NCBI GenBank assembly: GCA_963765295.1
Contig: CAVXVO010000006.1
Coordinates: forward strand, 310,001-374,000
DNA length: 64,000 bases
Origin: PALSA-612 sp963765295
Lineage (GTDB): Bacteria; Actinomycetota; Thermoleophilia; Gaiellales; Gaiellaceae
Reading direction: 5' to 3'
The first letter of the stretch is position 1; each line of letters starts with the position of its first letter. This document shows, in pieces, positions 35,965-45,396 of the stretch. The position numbers and the translations under genes were made by a program. The notes under the pieces were generated by a model, which was not told where the DNA came from, did no database searches, and saw only the letters and a program-made list of their open reading frames with translations.

Positions 35965-38031
35965 GTGAGCCCGTCGAAGCAGCGGTCCGAGGCCGAGCTG
36001 GCGCTGCTGCTGCACGGCCGCCGCCGCCGTCGCGAGCGGGCCCGCCGTCGTCGGCGCAAGATCGTGCTCGCCGTCGTCGTGCTGGCGATCTGCATCCCGG
36101 CCGGACTCGTCGCCGCCGGCTTCACGACCGCCGAGGCCTTCCTCTCGAGCTGCACACTGAGCTCGCTGAAGCCGATCGACATCGGGCAGACGAGCTTCCT
36201 CTACGCCGCCGACGGCTCGCTCCTCGGCTCGATCCCGGCCGAGCGTCATCGCCAGCCCGTCGCGATCCGGTCGGTCAGCCACTGGATGCAGCAGGCGACG
36301 GTGGCCGTCGAGGACCGGCGCTTCTACACGAACAACGGTGTCGACTACGAGGGCATCGCGCGCGCTTTCTGGAGCGACGTCACGGCGCAGAAGGTCGTCC
36401 AGGGCGGCTCGACGCTGACCCAGCAGCTCGTCCGCAACCTGTACACGGGGAACGGAAGCCGGACGCTCAGTCGCAAGGTCAAGGAGGCCTGTCTCGCGAT
36501 CAAGCTGTCGCAGAAATGGAAGAAGCAGCGCATCCTCAGCGCCTGGCTGAACAACGTCTACTTCGGGTCGAACGCCTACGGCATCGAGGCGGCGTCGGAG
36601 GTCTATTTCTCCAAGCACGCGAGCGAGCTCAGCCTGAAGGAAGCCGCGCTCCTCGCCGGGCTGCCGCAGGCGCCGTCGCTCTACGACCCGCTCGTCGACC
36701 CCACGGCCGCGATCCAGCGGCGTGACGAGGTGCTCCGCTCGATGCTGGAGACCGGCGCGATCAACGCGTACCAGTACCGGACGGTCGTCGAGGACCGCAG
36801 CCCGCACCTGCGCCCCGGCAAGCTGTACTCGACGATCCGGGAACCGTACTTCTTCAACTACGTGATCGACCAGCTCGTCGCCACCTACGGCGCCGGCACG
36901 GTGCGCGAGGGTGGGCTCCAGGTCTACACGACGATCGATCCGCGCCTCCAGCGCGACGCCGAGCACGCGATCACCGAGACGCTGAACCTCCGCACCGATC
37001 CCGCCTCGGCGCTCGTCGCCATCGACCCCCGCGACGGCGCGATCCGCGCGATGACCGCGGTCACGCCCGGCCAGAAGGGCAACCAGTTCAACCTGGCCGT
37101 GCAGGCGCGGCGCCAGCCGGGCTCGACGTTCAAGACCTTCGTGCTGACGACCGCGGTCGCGAAGGGCATCAATCCGGCTTCGAGCGACTACGTGTCGGCG
37201 CCGTTCGAATACCAGCCGGATCCGAAGGTGCCCGCGTGGAATGTCACGACCTACGACCACAGCTACGTCGGCTGGATCTCGATCGAGCAGGCGACGCTGC
37301 GCTCCGACAACACCGTCTACGCGCAGCTCACGATCGACGTCGGGCCGTCGAACGTGGCGGCGACGGCGCATCGGATGGGCATCCAGTCGCCGCTGGCGCC
37401 GGTCCCGTCGATCGGACTCGGCACGCTCGGCGTCTCGCCGCTCGAGATGGCGTCCGCGTACGCGACCCTGTCCGCGGGCGGGATCTACTCGCGGCCGATG
37501 GCGATCGCGAAGGTCGTCCTCCCGAACGGGAAGACGGACGAGGAGGCCGGCTGGGGCAAGCCCGCGCGGAAGCGCGTGCTCTCGGAGGGTGTCGCCTACG
37601 TGGTCACGAAGATCCTCGAGGAGAACGTCCTCTACGGCACCGGCACGGCGGCGAACATCGGGCGCCCCGCGGCCGGCAAGACGGGTACGACCGACAACCA
37701 CGCCGACGCCTGGTTCGTCGGCTACACGCCCACGCTGGACGCGGCCGTCTGGGTCGGCTACCCGCAGGGTGAGATCCCTATGACCGACGTGCACGGCATC
37801 TCGGTCTCGGGCGGGAGCTTCCCGGCGCAGATCTGGCATTCGTTCATGCAGCCCGCGCTCGGCTCGCTGCCCGCGCAGGATTGGACGGCGCCGAAGGAGT
37901 TGCCGACGTGGAAGCCGTTCCAGCGCGGCAAGTACGCGCTCAGCTACGTCCCGTCCTACCTGCTGCCGCCACCGCCGCCGCAGATCGATACGACGCCGCC
38001 GACGCCCGGCCTCTCCCAGGGCCCGCACTGA
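35965..38031 (+). CDS. Class A penicillin-binding protein (PBP1-type)
   Basis: A 688-residue bifunctional peptidoglycan synthase. A basic cytoplasmic start (RRRRRERARRRRRK) precedes one membrane anchor (about 32-52). The GT51 glycosyltransferase follows, with the catalytic Glu116 in AVEDRRFY and later GGSTLTQQLVRNL. The transpeptidase domain has the serine motif PGSTFK near 386, SDN near 447 and KTGTT near 571. A proline-rich tail ends the protein. It is the target class of beta-lactams. Its last 92 bases overlap the convergent DUF2079 gene. Confidence 0.96.
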   Translation: MSPSKQRSEAELALLLHGRRRRRERARRRRRKIVLAVVVLAICIPAGLVAAGFTTAEAFLSSCTLSSLKPIDIGQTSFLYAADGSLLGSIPAERHRQPVAIRSVSHWMQQATVAVEDRRFYTNNGVDYEGIARAFWSDVTAQKVVQGGSTLTQQLVRNLYTGNGSRTLSRKVKEACLAIKLSQKWKKQRILSAWLNNVYFGSNAYGIEAASEVYFSKHASELSLKEAALLAGLPQAPSLYDPLVDPTAAIQRRDEVLRSMLETGAINAYQYRTVVEDRSPHLRPGKLYSTIREPYFFNYVIDQLVATYGAGTVREGGLQVYTTIDPRLQRDAEHAITETLNLRTDPASALVAIDPRDGAIRAMTAVTPGQKGNQFNLAVQARRQPGSTFKTFVLTTAVAKGINPASSDYVSAPFEYQPDPKVPAWNVTTYDHSYVGWISIEQATLRSDNTVYAQLTIDVGPSNVAATAHRMGIQSPLAPVPSIGLGTLGVSPLEMASAYATLSAGGIYSRPMAIAKVVLPNGKTDEEAGWGKPARKRVLSEGVAYVVTKILEENVLYGTGTAANIGRPAAGKTGTTDNHADAWFVGYTPTLDAAVWVGYPQGEIPMTDVHGISVSGGSFPAQIWHSFMQPALGSLPAQDWTAPKELPTWKPFQRGKYALSYVPSYLLPPPPPQIDTTPPTPGLSQGPH

Positions 38032-39439
38032 CCCGCCGGAACACGAGCACCCCGTCCTGCTCGAACACGAGCCGCCAGTCCGGATCGCGGCGGAGGGCGG
38101 CGACGTCGACCTCCATCGGCAGCGGCCCGGCCCCGTCGAGGTAGCTCCCGTTCGTCTCGTCGACGGCGATCCACGTGGCGTCGCCGATCCGCGGGAAGCT
38201 GAGGATCCGCCGGCGTGCCGACAGGTGCGCGCCCAGTGAGTTGGTCGCGCTGACGACGGCGTCTGCCGGGACGAGGGCCACCGCCTGCGCCGTGATGCGG
38301 TCATGCGCCGTCACGTGCGTCGCGTTCCGCTGGAAGGTGTTGCCGCCGGGGAGCGCGGCCCAGACGGGCATCGCGCCGAGCCAGTAGTTCGAGAGCACGG
38401 CGAGGACGACGACCGCGGCCCCGACCACGGGCCTCAGGCGCGGCCGCCGGCGCACGAGCGCCGCGGCGCCGAGCACGCTCGCGATCACGAGCGGGGGGAT
38501 CAGCCCGGCGGTGTAGTGGAAGTGCACGGACGACTGGTACGGGTTGCTCGAGAGGACGTTGAGCGCAGCCTCGGGAAGCACGGCGAGCAGGATCACCGGC
38601 GAGAGCGCGAACAGGAACCCGAGCGGGACGAGCAGGTGGCCGAGGTAGTCGAGATGGTCGCGCGAGAAGGCGTTGCCGAGCACGCGCAGCGGGTGCGTGA
38701 AGAGCGTGCGAAGGATGCCACCGGGCGTGCCGCCGACCTCGCTGTAGCGCGAGTAGAACGCCGACGCGCTGCCGCTGAAGTGCGGCACGACGACCTCGAC
38801 CGCGATCGCGGAGGCCGCGACCCCCGCGGCCAGGATTCCGGCGCCCTCCTTCCACCGGCGGCGCGAGACGACGTACCAGATGCCGAAGCCGGCGACGACG
38901 AGCCCGATCTCCTCCTTGCACGCGATCGCGAGCACCGCGAAGACGGCGAACGGGAGCAGCCGGTCCTCGTCCAGATACCAGAACGCGTACAGGAGCAGCG
39001 GGCACGCGAACGCGACCGGGTGGAACTCGTTCAGGACGAGCCACTGGGTCGCCGGGTAGAGGAGATAGGCGAATGCGAAGCCGACACCCGCATGCTCCGA
39101 GTCGAGGTGCTTGCGCGCGAGCCAGAAGACGGGCAGCGCGCCGAGTGCAACCGCAACTGCCTGGACCGTGACGAGCATGTCCGGGCTCGGCCAGGCGAGC
39201 CAGACCGGAGCCAGCGCGGCGAGGATCGGGTCGAAGTGCGAGCCGAGTCGCGATGTCTGCTCGCCGGCGAGGTTCGTCACCTCCAGGAAGTGGCCGTGCG
39301 CCGTCGCCCAAACGGCCTGCGTCATGTTCCCGAGGTCGAAGCGGCCGGTGTTGAAGGCCCGCTGCCGGCCGATCGAGAGCGCCGCGAAGCCGACCGCGAA
39401 TGCCGCGATCGCCGGCCAGAGCAGGACGCGGGCCTTCAC
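37940..39439 (-). CDS. DUF2079 multi-pass membrane protein
   Basis: A 499-residue membrane protein with about ten helices. The N-terminal part (RFDLGNMTQAVWATAHGHFL and SRLGSHFDPILAALAP) is the DUF2079 signature, a GT-C-like family often found with envelope polysaccharide genes. GTG 39439 overlaps the GT4 gene stop, so the two are co-expressed. The gene reads 92 bases into the end of the convergent penicillin-binding protein gene, and the extra C-terminal residues there are Ala/Arg-rich and probably unimportant. Confidence 0.8.
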   Translation of the reverse strand: MKARVLLWPAIAAFAVGFAALSIGRQRAFNTGRFDLGNMTQAVWATAHGHFLEVTNLAGEQTSRLGSHFDPILAALAPVWLAWPSPDMLVTVQAVAVALGALPVFWLARKHLDSEHAGVGFAFAYLLYPATQWLVLNEFHPVAFACPLLLYAFWYLDEDRLLPFAVFAVLAIACKEEIGLVVAGFGIWYVVSRRRWKEGAGILAAGVAASAIAVEVVVPHFSGSASAFYSRYSEVGGTPGGILRTLFTHPLRVLGNAFSRDHLDYLGHLLVPLGFLFALSPVILLAVLPEAALNVLSSNPYQSSVHFHYTAGLIPPLVIASVLGAAALVRRRPRLRPVVGAAVVVLAVLSNYWLGAMPVWAALPGGNTFQRNATHVTAHDRITAQAVALVPADAVVSATNSLGAHLSARRRILSFPRIGDATWIAVDETNGSYLDGAGPLPMEVDVAALRRDPDWRLVFEQDGVLVFRRVSAGPGRGRASAASYRSAAAVAAAGRTGRS

Positions 39440-40500
39440 GTGAGCTGCTCCAGCAGGTGCCGCCAGCGCGCGCCGAGGACGTCCTCGCTCGCGTGCTCGC
39501 GGTAGGCGGCGAGCCCACCGGCGGCGATCCGGCTCGCCAGCGCAGCGTCGGTCGCGAGGCGTCGGATCGCGGCTGCCAACGCCTCCGGATCGCCGGGCAT
39601 GACGAGCAGGGCGCTCTCCCCGTCGACGAGGAGCTCCCGGGCTGCCGGCGTGTCGCCCGTGACGAGCGGCGTCCCACACGCGAGCGCCTGGAAGGCCTTG
39701 TTCGGGATCACGCGGCTCGCCTTCGCCGAGGTGCCGAAGACCCCGAGTGCGCAGCCGGTCCGGTGGAGCTCGTCCGGCAGCAATTCGTACTCGACCCACG
39801 GCACGTGCTCGACGTTCGCAGGAGCGGCGGCGAGCAATGCGCCGAGCTGACCCGAGCCGACGACGCGGAGCGGGATCTCCGGCGCGAGCCGTGCCGCGGC
39901 GAGGATCGTCTCCAGCCCGTGGAGCGGGATCAGCTTGCCGACGAACAGGCACGTGAACGGCTCCTGCGGCGCCCAGCCGGGCCGGAACAGCCGCTCCTCG
40001 GCGCCCACGAGGCAGACGGCGACACGTTCCGGGTCGAGCCCGGCGAGCGCAGCGAGGTGGTCGGCGTGCGTCTGCGTGTCACAGACGACGAGATCTGCCG
40101 AGCGCAGTGCCCGCCGGTCGACGAAGCCGAGTGCCCTCGCCGCCATCGAGCCGGGCCGGAAGCGCCCGCGGTCGGCGACGAAGGTGTCCTCGAGCGAGAC
40201 GAGTGGGTTGAAGACGACCGGCGCGCCACGGGCGGCCCGGCGTGCCGCCGGGAGGTCGAAGTGCCCGGGGTAGCCGACGATGACCACGTCGAAGCGCTCC
40301 CCCGGCGCGCGCAGGAGCCGCGCCTCGGCGAGCGCGAGCCGTGCCGCGTCGCGCCCTCCCGCCCGCCAGCCGTCCCGGCGTCCCTCCCACACCGGCTCGT
40401 GCCGCTCGCGGATCTCCACACCCGCCCGCCGCAGGCACGAGATCACCTGCGCATTGCGGGGGTAGCCTCGGTCGTACGTGCCGAAGTAGAGGACTCTCAT
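39436..40500 (-). CDS. GT4-type glycosyltransferase
   Basis: A 354-residue GT-B glycosyltransferase. It starts MRVLYFGTYDRGYPRN, a typical first Rossmann strand. The C-terminal half has the donor-binding LFVGKLIPLHGLETIL, IPNKAFQALACGTPLVT and the acidic DPEALAAAIRRL that follow the family pattern. The donor and acceptor sugars are unknown. ATG 40500 is chosen at the first conserved residue. The DUF2079 gene downstream overlaps it by 4 bases, and the GT2 gene lies upstream beyond a hairpin. Confidence 0.85.
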   Translation of the reverse strand: MRVLYFGTYDRGYPRNAQVISCLRRAGVEIRERHEPVWEGRRDGWRAGGRDAARLALAEARLLRAPGERFDVVIVGYPGHFDLPAARRAARGAPVVFNPLVSLEDTFVADRGRFRPGSMAARALGFVDRRALRSADLVVCDTQTHADHLAALAGLDPERVAVCLVGAEERLFRPGWAPQEPFTCLFVGKLIPLHGLETILAAARLAPEIPLRVVGSGQLGALLAAAPANVEHVPWVEYELLPDELHRTGCALGVFGTSAKASRVIPNKAFQALACGTPLVTGDTPAARELLVDGESALLVMPGDPEALAAAIRRLATDAALASRIAAGGLAAYREHASEDVLGARWRHLLEQLT

Positions 40501-40594
40501 GAGTGCGGAGACGTCGAGTCGCCGGCGCAGCCGGGCTTCGCCCGGCGTAGCCTCAACGACGTCTGCTGCGGCCACGAACCGGAAGGAGGGGGCT

Positions 40595-40621
40595 CACGGG
40601 GGAACCCTGGGTTCACCCGTG
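40595..40621 (-). terminator. Imperfect hairpin at the end of the GT2 gene
   Basis: CACGGG-G-GAACCC pairs with GGGTTC-A-CCCGTG, a 13-bp stem with one mismatch. It spans the GT2 stop codon. Its sequence is closely related to the hairpin after tRNA-Phe at 59257. Confidence 0.5.
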
Positions 40622-41558
40622 CTGGAGGACTTCGTCCACGACCGCCTGTGCCCGCGTGCGCTCGTCGGCACGCTCCTCGTGGAGGCTCGTGATCATCTCG
40701 CCGATCAGCCCGAGCGAGAGGAGTTGGATGCCGACGACGACGAGCAGGACGCCGAGGATCAGCAAAGGCCGGCTCCCGATCGCATGGCCCTGCGCCTTCA
40801 GCACGGTCAGGTAGAGCAGGCAGGCGACGCCGCCGATCATCGTCAGGAGACCGAGCCCGCCGAACAGGTGCAGCGGCCGGTGCCGGTAGCGGCCGATGAA
40901 CGACACCGTCAGCAGGTCGAAGAAGCCGCGCAGGTAGCGCTCGGGTCCGTAGCGGGAGCGGCCGTGGGCCCGTGGGCGGTGGTTCACGGGCAGCTCCGCG
41001 ATGCGGTAGCCGCGCTGATGGGCGAGGACGGGCAGGAAGCGGTGCAGCTCCCCGTACAGCGGCAGCCCGCGCACTACGGAGGCGCGGTACGCCTTGAGGC
41101 CGCAGTTCATGTCGTGGAGGTGGACGCCCGAGACGAGCGCCGACGGCGCCGTTGAAGACGCGCGAGAAGGCGCGGCGCGTCCAGGGGTCGCGGCGCTTCG
41201 CCTTCCAGCCGGAGACGAGGTCGAACCCCTCGTCGAGCTTGGCGAGCAGGTGCGGGATCTCGGCCGGATCGTCCTGCAGGTCGCCGTCGATCGTCACGAT
41301 CACGTCGCCGTCCGCGTGGTCGAACCCGGCCCCGAGCGCCGCCGACTTGCCGAAGTTTCGCCGCAGCCGGACGACGCGGACGTTGTCGTGCAGTGCGTGG
41401 AGCCGTGTGAGTGCCGCGAACGAGCCGTCCGTCGAGCCGTCGTCGACGTAGACGGCCTCCCAGGGCGTGTCCAGCGGGTCGAGCGCCGCCTGGAGCTCCT
41501 CGTAGAGCAGCGCCACGCTCCGATCCTCGTTGTAGACGGGCACGACGACCGAGATCAC
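40613..41558 (-). CDS. GT2 polyprenyl-phosphate glycosyltransferase, apparent frameshift
   Basis: A dolichol-phosphate-mannose synthase-like GT2 enzyme with two C-terminal membrane helices. The N-terminal frame gives MISVVVPVYNED, VDDGSTDGS and the metal-binding TIDGDLQDDP. The C-terminal frame gives HDMNCGLKAYR and the helices (about 230-290). They are joined by removing one base in the GC-rich stretch 41138-41150 (FNGAV to ALVSGVHLHD). Corrected length is about 314 residues. It probably makes polyprenyl-phosphate sugars for the GT-C enzymes nearby. GTG 41558 is 7 bases after TACGCT. An assembly error is likelier than a lesion. Confidence 0.85.
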
Positions 41559-41564
41559 GGCGGA

Positions 41565-41571
41565 TAGCGTA
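41565..41571. promoter_or_regulatory. Overlapping divergent -10 elements, moeA and GT2
   Basis: In a 21-base gap, TAGCGT on the plus strand (41565-41570) is 9 bases from the moeA ATG, and TACGCT on the minus strand (41566-41571) is 7 bases from the GT2 GTG. The two hexamers share five base pairs. Confidence 0.5.
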
Positions 41572-41579
41572 TTCGGCCG

Positions 41580-42764
41580 ATGGCCGGGCTGCTCTCAGTC
41601 GACGAGGCTCTGCGCGCCGTCCTGGCGCGCGTGGAGCCGCTGCCTGCCGAGCGGGTCGGTCTCGACGAGGCGGCGGGTCGCGTGCTCGCGGCGCCCGCGC
41701 GGTCGGCGATCGACCTGCCGCCGTTTCCGAGCTCGGCCATGGACGGGTTCGCCGTGCGTGCGGCCGACACGCCCGGCCGGCTCCCGGTCGTCGAGCGTGT
41801 CGCGGCGGGAAGGCCGGCCACGCGCCCGCTGGCGCCGGGAGAGGCGATGGGAATCGCGACCGGCGGTGTCGTCCCCGACGGCGCGGACGCGGTCGTGCCG
41901 ATCGAGCGTGTCGAGGTCGTCGGCGACGAGGTCGACGTTCCGGAGGCGGCTGCGCCCGGGCGCAACGTCCGTCCTCGCGCCGGCGACGTGACTGCGGGCG
42001 ACGTCGTCGTCGCGGCGGGTACGAGGCTCGCGGCCGCCCAGATCGGCGCGCTAGCCGCTGCAGGCGTCGCGGAAGTCGAGTGCGCCCGCCGCCCGCGCGT
42101 CGCGGTGCTGACAACCGGCACGGAGCTGCGGCGGCCCGGCGAGTCGCTCCGCCCCGGCGAGATCTACGAGTCGAACGGCGTCATGTTGCAGACGCTCCTC
42201 GGCGGCACGGGGGCGACCGTCGAGGCGCTCGACTCGGTCGAGGACGACGAAGCGGCTCACCGCGACGCGATCGAGCAGGGGCTGGCCCGTGACGTGCTCG
42301 TCACCTCCGGCGGCGTCTCGGTCGGGCCGCACGACCTCGTCCGCGCGATCGAGGCCGATCTCGGTGTCGAGGAGGTGTTCTGGGGCGTGTCCGTGAAGCC
42401 GGGAAAGCCCCTCGCCTTCGGCGTGCGGGGCGGCACGCTCGTCTTCGGCCTTCCCGGCAACCCCGTCTCGTCGCTCGTCTCGAGCGTCCTCTTCGTGCTT
42501 CCCGCACTGCGCGCGCTCCAGGGTGAGCGCGACCCCGCGCCTCGCTATCGGCACGGCCTGCTCGCCCGCGCCGTCGCACCCGACCCGCGCCGCGACGAGC
42601 TCCTTCGCGCTCGTCTCACGCCGGGCGGCGAGCTCGAGCCGCTCTCCGGGCAGGAGTCGCACATGATCGTCCGTGCCGCCGAGGCGAATGCGCTCATCTT
42701 CGTCCCGACGGGCGCCGAGGAGCTTCCGGCCGGCTCGACCGTCCGGTACCTGGCGCTCGACTAG
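41580..42764 (+). CDS. moeA: Molybdopterin molybdenumtransferase
   Basis: Inserts molybdate into adenylated molybdopterin, the last step of molybdenum-cofactor synthesis. The 394-residue protein has the family's domain order: PPFPSSAMDGFAV near 48-60, ATGGVVPDGADAVVP near 93-107, the MoCF-like TTGTEL and TSGGVSVGPHD, and the C-terminal beta domain. moaC and a mog-type gene lie 8-9 kb away on the same strand. Its stop overlaps the convergent sortase stop. Confidence 0.94.
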   Translation: MAGLLSVDEALRAVLARVEPLPAERVGLDEAAGRVLAAPARSAIDLPPFPSSAMDGFAVRAADTPGRLPVVERVAAGRPATRPLAPGEAMGIATGGVVPDGADAVVPIERVEVVGDEVDVPEAAAPGRNVRPRAGDVTAGDVVVAAGTRLAAAQIGALAAAGVAEVECARRPRVAVLTTGTELRRPGESLRPGEIYESNGVMLQTLLGGTGATVEALDSVEDDEAAHRDAIEQGLARDVLVTSGGVSVGPHDLVRAIEADLGVEEVFWGVSVKPGKPLAFGVRGGTLVFGLPGNPVSSLVSSVLFVLPALRALQGERDPAPRYRHGLLARAVAPDPRRDELLRARLTPGGELEPLSGQESHMIVRAAEANALIFVPTGAEELPAGSTVRYLALD

Positions 42765-43504
42765 GTGCGCGCGGCGGCCAGGTGGCCGGTGACCGAGATG
42801 GTGTAGGGCGTCCCGTGCCGCGGGATCACCTCGACCGGGCGCGCGTAGACGATGTACCGGTGCGTGGCGAAGAAGCGCGGGTGACATGCCTGCAGCGCCA
42901 CCTGCTCGTACCCGCGTGAATTCAGCCGCGCGATGTCGTTCGAGCCGACGATCACGTGCCCGGTGACGCTGTAGACGAACGTGGCGTACGGAAGCTCGAG
43001 CGTCACCTTGTCGCCGTAGCGCATCGAGTCGATGTGCGCGAACGGCGCCAGGTAGGTCGTGCGATGGCCGGCGATGTAGATCAGCTGCCCCTCGCCCGGC
43101 AGCCGTGTGCCGGTGTACCAGCCCGGCCCTTTCTCGAGCGAGCTCTCGTCGGTGCCCGTGACGACGATGATCGAGAGACCGAGTCGCGGAATCCGCAGGC
43201 GGCCGATCGGTCCTCCGACCTTGAGCTGCCGCCGGTACTGCGCGGCCTCCAGGGCGATCTGGTTCCGTTCCGCCTTCACGTCCACCGTCGGATGCGCCGC
43301 CGGCACCTTCGGCACGACGACGCGGACCGTCGGCCTGTAGGTGGCGAAGGTCCGGTCGTAGCTCTCGGCGAGCCGGTGCTGCTGGTAGGTGGTGTAGAGC
43401 GCGGTGATCGGGTCCTCCCACTGCCAGACGACGAGCGCCCAGCCGAGCCCGAGCACGCCGGCGCCGATCAGGAGCGCTCCCGTGATCCGAATCGTCTGTC
43501 TCAT
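42761..43504 (-). CDS. Class E-type sortase
   Basis: A 247-residue membrane-anchored transpeptidase that attaches surface proteins or pilins. One N-terminal helix (about 6-27) is followed by the sortase barrel. The catalytic histidine is in IAGHRTTY, the cysteine in LQACHPRFF and the arginine in IVYARP. Class E is common in high-GC Gram-positives; the class assignment is by overall look only. No LPXTG-type substrate gene is nearby. ATG 43504 overlaps the M28 gene stop as ATGA. Confidence 0.85.
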   Translation of the reverse strand: MRQTIRITGALLIGAGVLGLGWALVVWQWEDPITALYTTYQQHRLAESYDRTFATYRPTVRVVVPKVPAAHPTVDVKAERNQIALEAAQYRRQLKVGGPIGRLRIPRLGLSIIVVTGTDESSLEKGPGWYTGTRLPGEGQLIYIAGHRTTYLAPFAHIDSMRYGDKVTLELPYATFVYSVTGHVIVGSNDIARLNSRGYEQVALQACHPRFFATHRYIVYARPVEVIPRHGTPYTISVTGHLAAART

Positions 43505-45375
43505 CGGTCGCCGTACGCCTGGCGCGGCGGAGCGGTCCGCCGCCGCCCGCGGACACCGAGGACGAGGGTGCGGACGCCCGTCCGGACGGCGCCGGGCCGC
43601 GCCCCCTCGGCCGCGCCGGGATAGGGCGCGTAGCGGCCGGCCGTCACGGCGAGGAGTTGCGCGGCGACCGCGACCCAGGCGAGAGCGAGCACGACGGCCA
43701 CTATCGGTACGTAGCCGATTGCGGTCAGCTCCGCAAGGTACCAGGGTGTATCGAGTCCGAGCCCGAGCCGTTTTGCGAGCAGCGCAACGAGGAGCGCAGG
43801 CCCGATCAACCCCGCGGCGAAGACCGCCGCGCGCACGAGTCGGCCGCGATCGCGCACCTGCGGAAGCCACAGCCAGGCGTGCAGCGACGGCAGGAAGAGG
43901 ACGAGCGCGTAGACGTTCGTCGCCATCACGAGCAGCGAGATCAGGCCGAGCGCCAGCAGGGCGGCCGTCTGGCCCGCGAGCTCTTCCTCGTCCGTCGCGG
44001 GCCGTCTGGCGACGAGTGGCCTGCGCGCCACGAGCCAGCTCACGACCGCGAGCAGGACGAAGGCGGTCAGCGCGGCCCGCGGCCAGCTTCCGACCACGCT
44101 CGACGCGGGATCGGGGGGGACGGCGGCCCCGTCCGGGAAGGCGCCGAACAGCGCGAACAGTCCGAAGAGGGCGCCCACCCACAGCCAGAAGCCGAGTCGC
44201 CGCCGGTAGGCGCGGAAGGCGGCGCCGAGCGGGACGTGGCGGCGCCGGCAGCGCGCGAAGAGGTCGACCGCCGCGACCGCGAACGGCACGACGAGCGCGA
44301 TCACGACGAGCGCGAGCGCCCAGCCCTTGATGATCCGCCCTGCGAAGTACACGTAGCTGCTGGTTCCCTGCGAGAGTTCGAGTCCCTGGTCGAGCGAGGT
44401 CACGAGCAGTTGCGTGGCACGGCCCATCTCCCCGAGTCGCTCGGTGTCGAACTCGCTCCCGACCGGGTCCGAGGTCGGGCGATCGCCGCCGGTCGTGAGC
44501 GTGATCGCCGAGATGCCGTGCTGCAGGAACGGCCACTGGTCGTACAGGCTGAGCGGAAACGCGAGGTCGACGAGCTGCCCGAACAGGCTCGGCCGTCCCG
44601 GCGTCATGCCGGCCGCAGCCCCGATGCGCGCGACGGTGGAAGCGAGGAGGGTCGCGGAAGGCGAGTGGGGTCCCGGCCCGGAGATCTGGATCTGTGGGAC
44701 GCCCTTCGTGGCAATCGCATCGAGGTTGATGACGGCAAGGACGTTCTTCGCCTCCGGAGCGTGCTCGGCGAACTCCCTGGCGCCCAGCCCGCCGAACGCT
44801 CCGCCGTCGGTGGAAAGGAAGACGATCGTGTGCTGCGGTTGGACGCCGGTCGCGCCACCGCTCCCCGTGTACGCGCGCGCGAGCTCCACGAGCGCGCCCG
44901 TTCCGGAGCTGTTGTCGCGATGGACGATGAAGGTGCCGGCGTTGTCGCGATGCGCCATGACGACGATCGTCTGCGGCGAGCGGCCGGGCACGACCGCGAC
45001 CACGTTCGCGAGCCGGACGCGTCCAAGGCCGGGAATCGTCGCGGGGAAGCGGTCGACACGCGTCTTCAGCCGGAACGGCGACAGGAGGTCGAGAATGCCG
45101 CCCGTGCTCGTGACCGCCGCTGCGGCGTTCTCGGAGCCGGGTGTGCGTTCCCTGAACGCCCGGGCGAACGTCTTCGCGATCGCGGCAGCGCTCGCCCCGC
45201 TGAATGTGGGCGGAAGCGTCGGTGCCGGAAGCGGCTCCGGCTGCGTCGACGTGAAGGCGACGATCAGCAACGGCAACGCGACCGCGAGCCAGGCGATGCG
45301 GTAGAGGCGACCGTTGATCGGCCGTTCCACCGAGCCGCGCCGTGCCCGGCGCGGGGCGGATGAGGAGGGAGACAT
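43501..45375 (-). CDS. M28-family peptidase with C-terminal membrane domain
   Basis: A 624-residue membrane protein. One N-terminal helix (about 25-45) precedes an extracytoplasmic M28-like zinc aminopeptidase domain (about 85-310), with VVMAHRDNAG and DNSSGTGALVELAR in the places of the metal-binding motifs. The canonical VxGAHxD is here MAHRD, and the usual acidic pair after it is altered (STDGGAFGG), so catalytic activity is not certain. About eight helices follow. ATG 45375 is chosen after the divergent promoter; the frame opens earlier. Coupled to the sortase gene. Confidence 0.78.
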   Translation of the reverse strand: MSPSSSAPRRARRGSVERPINGRLYRIAWLAVALPLLIVAFTSTQPEPLPAPTLPPTFSGASAAAIAKTFARAFRERTPGSENAAAAVTSTGGILDLLSPFRLKTRVDRFPATIPGLGRVRLANVVAVVPGRSPQTIVVMAHRDNAGTFIVHRDNSSGTGALVELARAYTGSGGATGVQPQHTIVFLSTDGGAFGGLGAREFAEHAPEAKNVLAVINLDAIATKGVPQIQISGPGPHSPSATLLASTVARIGAAAGMTPGRPSLFGQLVDLAFPLSLYDQWPFLQHGISAITLTTGGDRPTSDPVGSEFDTERLGEMGRATQLLVTSLDQGLELSQGTSSYVYFAGRIIKGWALALVVIALVVPFAVAAVDLFARCRRRHVPLGAAFRAYRRRLGFWLWVGALFGLFALFGAFPDGAAVPPDPASSVVGSWPRAALTAFVLLAVVSWLVARRPLVARRPATDEEELAGQTAALLALGLISLLVMATNVYALVLFLPSLHAWLWLPQVRDRGRLVRAAVFAAGLIGPALLVALLAKRLGLGLDTPWYLAELTAIGYVPIVAVVLALAWVAVAAQLLAVTAGRYAPYPGAAEGARPGAVRTGVRTLVLGVRGRRRTAPPRQAYGDR

Positions 45376-45389
45376 GGAAATCCCGTGGC

Positions 45390-45396
45390 TATAGTA
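45390..45396. promoter_or_regulatory. Overlapping divergent -10 elements, response regulator and M28 gene
   Basis: TATAGT on plus (45390-45395) and TACTAT on minus (45391-45396) share five base pairs in the 40-base gap. Predicted leaders are about 14 and 8 bases. Confidence 0.5.
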
